A DNA stretch of 64,000 nt from Bact-08 sp964533215 (GTDB lineage: Bacteria > Bacteroidota > Bacteroidia > Bacteroidales > UBA932): positions 186,001-250,000 of the forward strand of contig CAZHLJ010000003.1 of the NCBI GenBank assembly GCA_964533215.1. The letters run 5' to 3'. Positions 60,387 through 64,000 of the stretch are shown here, one piece after another (positions within the stretch are counted from its first letter, which is position 1; every line of letters starts with the position of its first letter). The notes below the pieces were generated by a model, which saw only the letters and a list, made by a program, of their open reading frames with translations, was not told the DNA's origin and ran no database searches. A program made the translations under genes and the position numbers.

Positions 60387-61214
60387 ATGGAAAAACTTAT
60401 AATTACTGCTGCAATTTGTGGCGCCGAGGTGCTTAAAGAACATAATCCTGCTGTACCCTATACAGTAGAGGAGTGTGTCAGAGAGGCAAAATCTGCATAT
60501 GATGCAGGTGCAAGTATCATTCATCTTCATGTACGTTACGATGATGGTACTCCCACTCAGGATAAAAAGAGATTTAAAGAGGTGATGGACGCTATCCACA
60601 AAGAGTGTCCGGATGTCATTATTCAGCCTTCCACCGGAGGAGCCGTTGGAATGACCAACGACGAGAGGCTTCAGCCTACCGAGCTGATCCCTGAGATGGC
60701 CACCCTGGATTGTGGAACTCTTAATTTTGGTGGAGACGATATTTTTGAAAATACAGAAAACACGATTAAATACTTCGGTCAGAAGATGATAGAGAGGGGA
60801 ATCAAACCTGAGCTTGAGATTTTTGATAAAAGTATGATAGATATGGCCTTGAGACTGCAGAAAAAAGGCTTCATCCAAACACCTATGCACTTCGATTTCG
60901 TAATGGGTGTCAATGGAGGAATTTCCGGAGAACTGCGCGATTTTACATTTATCAAGGGGAGCATTCCTTCTGATGCAACATATACTGTTGCCGGAGTTGG
61001 AAGGTATGAGTTTCCTCTTGCCGCTGCAGCAATAATTGACGGAGGACATGTAAGGGTGGGATTTGAAGATAATGTGTTCCTATCTAAAGGTGTGCTTGCA
61101 AAATCCAACGGAGAGCTTGTTGCCAAGGTTGTCAGACTGGCCAAGGAGTTAGGACGTGAGATTGCAACGCCTGGTGAGGCCCGGAAAATACTGGGTCTTA
61201 AACCCAGAGGTTAA
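60387..61214 (+). CDS. kce: 3-keto-5-aminohexanoate cleavage enzyme
   Basis: 275 aa BKACE (DUF849) family TIM barrel that converts 3-keto-5-aminohexanoate plus acetyl-CoA to acetoacetate and 3-aminobutyryl-CoA. Zinc ligands H46 and H48 (IIHLHVRYDDG), E14 (CGAEV) and the late Glu in VRVGFEDNVFLSKG are visible. The length and order match the characterised enzymes. Confidence 0.92.
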   Translation: MEKLIITAAICGAEVLKEHNPAVPYTVEECVREAKSAYDAGASIIHLHVRYDDGTPTQDKKRFKEVMDAIHKECPDVIIQPSTGGAVGMTNDERLQPTELIPEMATLDCGTLNFGGDDIFENTENTIKYFGQKMIERGIKPELEIFDKSMIDMALRLQKKGFIQTPMHFDFVMGVNGGISGELRDFTFIKGSIPSDATYTVAGVGRYEFPLAAAAIIDGGHVRVGFEDNVFLSKGVLAKSNGELVAKVVRLAKELGREIATPGEARKILGLKPRG

Positions 61215-61261
61215 CCTATTAGACAGACATTATTTTTAAACAACACATAATTACATTACAA

Positions 61262-62302
61262 ATGAAAAAAGGAAATAAATACGGTATTCACAGAGTGATT
61301 GAACCAAAAGGAGTGCTACCTCAGCCAGCAAACAAAATTGACAACAATATGGACGAAATCTATGACAATGAGATTTTGATTGATGTCCAGACTCTTAATA
61401 TTGACTCGGCCAGTTTTACTCAGATTGAGGAACAGGCAAAAGGAGACAAGGCTAAGATTGCTGAAATAATGCTTGGTATTGTTGAAAAACAGGGAAAGCA
61501 CAGGAATCCTGTTACAGGATCAGGCGGAATGCTTTTAGGAACTGTCGAGAAAATCGGCGATGCTCTTATTGGCAAGACGGATCTTAAAGTAGGAGACAGA
61601 ATTGCAACATTGGTATCTCTTTCATTGACACCTCTGAGAATAGATAAGATTAAGGATATCCGTTCAGATATAGATCAGGTTGATATCGACGGCAAAGCCA
61701 TTCTTTTCGAAAGCGGTATTTATGCCAAGATCCCGGATGATATGCCGGCTAATCTTGCCCTTTCTGCACTTGACGTTGCCGGGGCTCCTGCCCAGACAGC
61801 AAAACTTGTAAAACCTGGAGATACAGTTCTTATAATCGGTGCTGGTGGAAAATCCGGCATGCTTTGCTGTTATGAGGCAAAGAAACGTGCTGGAGTAACA
61901 GGTAAGGTTATTGGACTTTGCCATAGTGAAAGAAGCACAAAGAGATTGCAGGAACTTGGTTTCTGTGACTATGTATTCGCTGCTGATGCGACTCAGCCGG
62001 TAGCTGTACTCGAAAAAATAGAGGAACTTACAAATGGTGAAATGTGTGATATCACCATAAATAACGTTAATATTACTGACACTGAGATGACCAGCATACT
62101 TTGTACAAAGAATGACGGTATTGTCTATTTCTTCTCTATGGCAACCAGCTTTACAAAAGCAGCTCTTGGTGCTGAAGGCGTAGGCAGTGATGTTACAATG
62201 ATTGTTGGTAATGGTTATACCAAAGGACATGCTGAAATCACACTTCAGCTTCTAAGAGAAAGCGAAAAGCTAAGAAAAGTATTCACTGAGCTTTATGCAT
62301 AG
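61262..62302 (+). CDS. kdd: 3,5-diaminohexanoate dehydrogenase, copy 1
   Basis: 346 aa NAD(P)-dependent dehydrogenase oxidising L-erythro-3,5-diaminohexanoate to 3-keto-5-aminohexanoate. It has a medium-chain-dehydrogenase-like N-terminal domain (NPVTGSGGMLLGTVEKIG) and a Rossmann domain with IIGAGGKSGMLCCYEA (about 193-208). It starts 47 bp after kce. A second paralogue follows 12 bp later, which is unusual. Confidence 0.9.
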   Translation: MKKGNKYGIHRVIEPKGVLPQPANKIDNNMDEIYDNEILIDVQTLNIDSASFTQIEEQAKGDKAKIAEIMLGIVEKQGKHRNPVTGSGGMLLGTVEKIGDALIGKTDLKVGDRIATLVSLSLTPLRIDKIKDIRSDIDQVDIDGKAILFESGIYAKIPDDMPANLALSALDVAGAPAQTAKLVKPGDTVLIIGAGGKSGMLCCYEAKKRAGVTGKVIGLCHSERSTKRLQELGFCDYVFAADATQPVAVLEKIEELTNGEMCDITINNVNITDTEMTSILCTKNDGIVYFFSMATSFTKAALGAEGVGSDVTMIVGNGYTKGHAEITLQLLRESEKLRKVFTELYA

Positions 62303-62314
62303 TTGGGGAACAAT

Positions 62315-63349
62315 ATGGCAACAGCTTGCAGATATGGCACTCACAGAGTGATCTCTCCAAAAGGCACTTTGCCTCAACCTGCTCAAAAACTGGACAATAC
62401 AATGACCATTTTTGACAATGAGGTACTTATTGATGTCTCAACTCTCAATATCGATTCAGCCTCTTTCACACAGATAAAAAAAACGTGTGGTTCGGATGCG
62501 GAAAAGATGAAAGAGATGATTCTTTCAATTGTAGAAGAGAGAGGAAAAATGCAAAATCCTGTTACCGGATCCGGTGGAATGCTCATAGGAACTGTTAAAG
62601 AGATTGGGCCGGATTTTCCAAAGAATAAACTGAAAGTAGGGGACAAGATAGCAACTCTTGTCTCCCTTTCTCTCACCCCTTTGAAAATAAAATCTATAAA
62701 AAAACTTACACCTTCGTCCGATCAGGTTGACGTCGATGCTCAAGCCATTCTTTTCGAGAGTGGCTTGTTTGCTATTCTTCCTGACGATATTCCTGAAAAA
62801 CTTGCGCTTGCAGCACTGGATGTTGCCGGAGCTCCTGCACAGGTAGACAGGCTTGTTACAGAAGGTGATATAGTATGTATTATAGGTGGTGGTGGAAAAT
62901 CAGGAATTCTTTGTTGCTACCAGGCAATGCAGAATGCTGGACCTTCAGGTAAGGTTATAGTGGTTGAATACTCGGAAGTTAATGCCAAACGTATCATAGA
63001 CATGCATCTGGCTACAGATGTAATTGTTGCAGATGCAACAAACGTAATGGATGTTTATGCTAAGGTTATGGCGATAACAGGTGGAAGAGGGTGCGACGTT
63101 ACAGTAAACAATGTCAATGTACCTTCAACGGAAATGACTTCAATACTTATTACAAAAGGACAAGGTTGTGTCTACTTTTTCTCTATGGCTACAAGTTTTA
63201 CTAAAGCAGCTTTAGGTGCAGAGGGAGTAGGCAAGGATATCAACCTGATTGTTGGGAATGGATATGCAAAAGGGCATGCCAATCTAACACTTAACATTAT
63301 AAGGGAGTCAAAACCGATACGGGAGCTTTTCGAAAAATTATATGTTTAG
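62315..63349 (+). CDS. kdd: 3,5-diaminohexanoate dehydrogenase, copy 2
   Basis: 344 aa, starting at the ATG at 62315 (MATACRYGTHRV); a TTG at 62303 would overlap the spacer and is less likely. It is colinear with copy 1 over its full length and keeps NPVTGSGGMLIGTV, the LVSLSLTPL loop, DVAGAPAQ and the Rossmann motif IIGGGGKSGILCCYQA. Many surface positions differ, so it is an older duplication. The two may form a hetero-oligomer or act on different diamino acids; a preference cannot be read from sequence. Confidence 0.88.
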   Translation: MATACRYGTHRVISPKGTLPQPAQKLDNTMTIFDNEVLIDVSTLNIDSASFTQIKKTCGSDAEKMKEMILSIVEERGKMQNPVTGSGGMLIGTVKEIGPDFPKNKLKVGDKIATLVSLSLTPLKIKSIKKLTPSSDQVDVDAQAILFESGLFAILPDDIPEKLALAALDVAGAPAQVDRLVTEGDIVCIIGGGGKSGILCCYQAMQNAGPSGKVIVVEYSEVNAKRIIDMHLATDVIVADATNVMDVYAKVMAITGGRGCDVTVNNVNVPSTEMTSILITKGQGCVYFFSMATSFTKAALGAEGVGKDINLIVGNGYAKGHANLTLNIIRESKPIRELFEKLYV

Positions 63350-63355
63350 AAAATT

Positions 63356-64000
63356 ATGTCTGAAAACAGAAGAAAAATATTATATCCAGAAGCTACGGAT
63401 GAGCAATGGAACGACTGGAAGTGGCAGGTGAAGAACCGCATAGAGACCCTTGACCAGCTAAAGAAATATATAAAACTTACATCTGAGGAGGAGGAAGGGG
63501 TTAAAAAATCTCTTGCCACATTACGAATGGCAATTACTCCTTATTATATGAGCATTATTAATCCTGATGACCCTGATTGCCCTATAAGAAAACAGGCTAT
63601 ACCAACTGCAGCAGAGACACACCAATCTCCTGCAGACCTCCTGGACCCTCTTCATGAAGACGAGGATTCTCCTGTACCGGGGCTGACACACCGTTATCCG
63701 GACAGAGTTCTTCTTTTGATTACCGATATGTGTTCAATGTATTGCCGTCATTGTACCAGAAGAAGATTCGCCGGACAGAAGGATGATGAGTCTCCCGTCG
63801 ACAATATTCAGAAGGCAATAGATTACATTGCAAGGACACCTCAGGTAAGAGACGTTCTTCTCTCAGGAGGTGACGCTCTTATGGTTTCCGATGCAAAACT
63901 CGAATCAATAATCCAGAGACTGAGGGCAATCCCTCATGTTGAAATCATCAGGATAGGTTCAAGGACTCCGGTTGTATGTCCTCAAAGAATCACAGACAAC
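63356..64000 (+). CDS. kamA: Lysine 2,3-aminomutase (partial, runs off the window)
   Basis: An open frame of 215 codons continues past the right edge. The radical-SAM cluster motif CSMYCRHCTRRRFAGQ is at C126, C130 and C133, positions typical of KamA. Earlier segments WKWQVKNRIETLDQL and ITPYYMSIINPDDPDCPIRKQAIP also match. The enzyme interconverts L-lysine and L-beta-lysine using SAM, a [4Fe-4S] cluster and PLP; the PLP lysine would be beyond the window. It starts 6 bp after kdd copy 2. Genes for the B12-dependent beta-lysine 5,6-aminomutase (kamD/kamE) are expected downstream. Confidence 0.93.
   Translation, partial: MSENRRKILYPEATDEQWNDWKWQVKNRIETLDQLKKYIKLTSEEEEGVKKSLATLRMAITPYYMSIINPDDPDCPIRKQAIPTAAETHQSPADLLDPLHEDEDSPVPGLTHRYPDRVLLLITDMCSMYCRHCTRRRFAGQKDDESPVDNIQKAIDYIARTPQVRDVLLSGGDALMVSDAKLESIIQRLRAIPHVEIIRIGSRTPVVCPQRITDN

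Noticed and set aside
60228..61049. A 273-codon minus-strand ORF opposite kce
   Set aside because: kce is unmistakable; the antisense translation is Cys/Ser-rich and shows no motif.
1..64000. CRISPR arrays, insertion sequences, integrases, phage genes
   Set aside because: No regularly spaced repeats with unique spacers and no transposase or recombinase proteins were found; base composition looks even across the window.

Overview
The window is from a low-GC Bacteroidetes genome, most likely order Bacteroidales; the genus cannot be fixed from this sequence. Three things point there. Many genes are preceded by a TAnnTTTG -7 box, the promoter element of this phylum, rather than a sigma70 TATAAT box or a strong Shine-Dalgarno. 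Protein families such as GIN-domain (DUF2807) proteins, golvesin/amidase 'xanthan lyase'-type proteins and PPDK-N/receiver fusions are typical of it. The amino-acid-fermentation genes also fit. No rRNA, tRNA, CRISPR array, insertion sequence or phage gene was recognised.

Layout. 1-6045: end of a thioredoxin-like gene, then a mannoside operon (secreted GH38 alpha-mannosidase, ROK sugar kinase, MFS sugar transporter). 6049-13841 (minus strand): CPA2 antiporter, two small proteins, a large receiver/PPDK-N protein, and the 3-hydroxybutyryl-CoA dehydrogenase and crotonase of C4 acyl-CoA metabolism. 13902-14956: pheA behind a phenylalanine attenuator. 15228-24009: a tight eight-gene plus-strand cluster (PhoU-like DUF47 protein, membrane-tethered LuxR-type regulator, OprP-like porin, lamin-tail lipoprotein, divergent CYTH-like protein, CYTH phosphatase, SLC13 anion transporter, unknown membrane protein). 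It looks like a polyanion or phosphate-handling system and is the best candidate here for something undescribed. 24072-29971: a small ORF, then leuA-leuC-leuD-leuB-ilvE behind a leucine attenuator. 29975-33471 (minus): two tandem Pit/DUF47 phosphate-transport pairs. 33613-41188: htpG, L-cysteine desulfidase, a secreted cell-wall amidase-like protein and D-cysteine desulfhydrase. 41195-41424: a rod-shaped RNA resembling 6S RNA. 41513-51004: P5C dehydrogenase, an ECF sigma/anti-sigma/GIN set, dipeptidase, SDR, beta-lactamase-like lipoprotein, CinA, PyrD and an XRE regulator with an operator array. 51534-59202: QueA, a YyaL-like protein without its active-site cysteines, acyl-CoA synthetase, M28 peptidase and acyltransferase. 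59327-64000: the lysine-fermentation operon atoD-kal-kce-kdd-kdd-kamA, with kamA running off the right edge.

Taken together the genes suggest an amino-acid-fermenting anaerobe. Lysine would be converted through 3,5-diaminohexanoate to acetoacetate and crotonyl-CoA, and the crotonase/dehydrogenase pair at 12190-13841 acts on the same C4 intermediates. Cysteine (both enantiomers), proline or glutamate semialdehyde and dipeptides are also catabolised. The organism still makes leucine and phenylalanine, and both pathways appear to be controlled by ribosome-mediated attenuation through leader peptides that begin almost at the transcription start.
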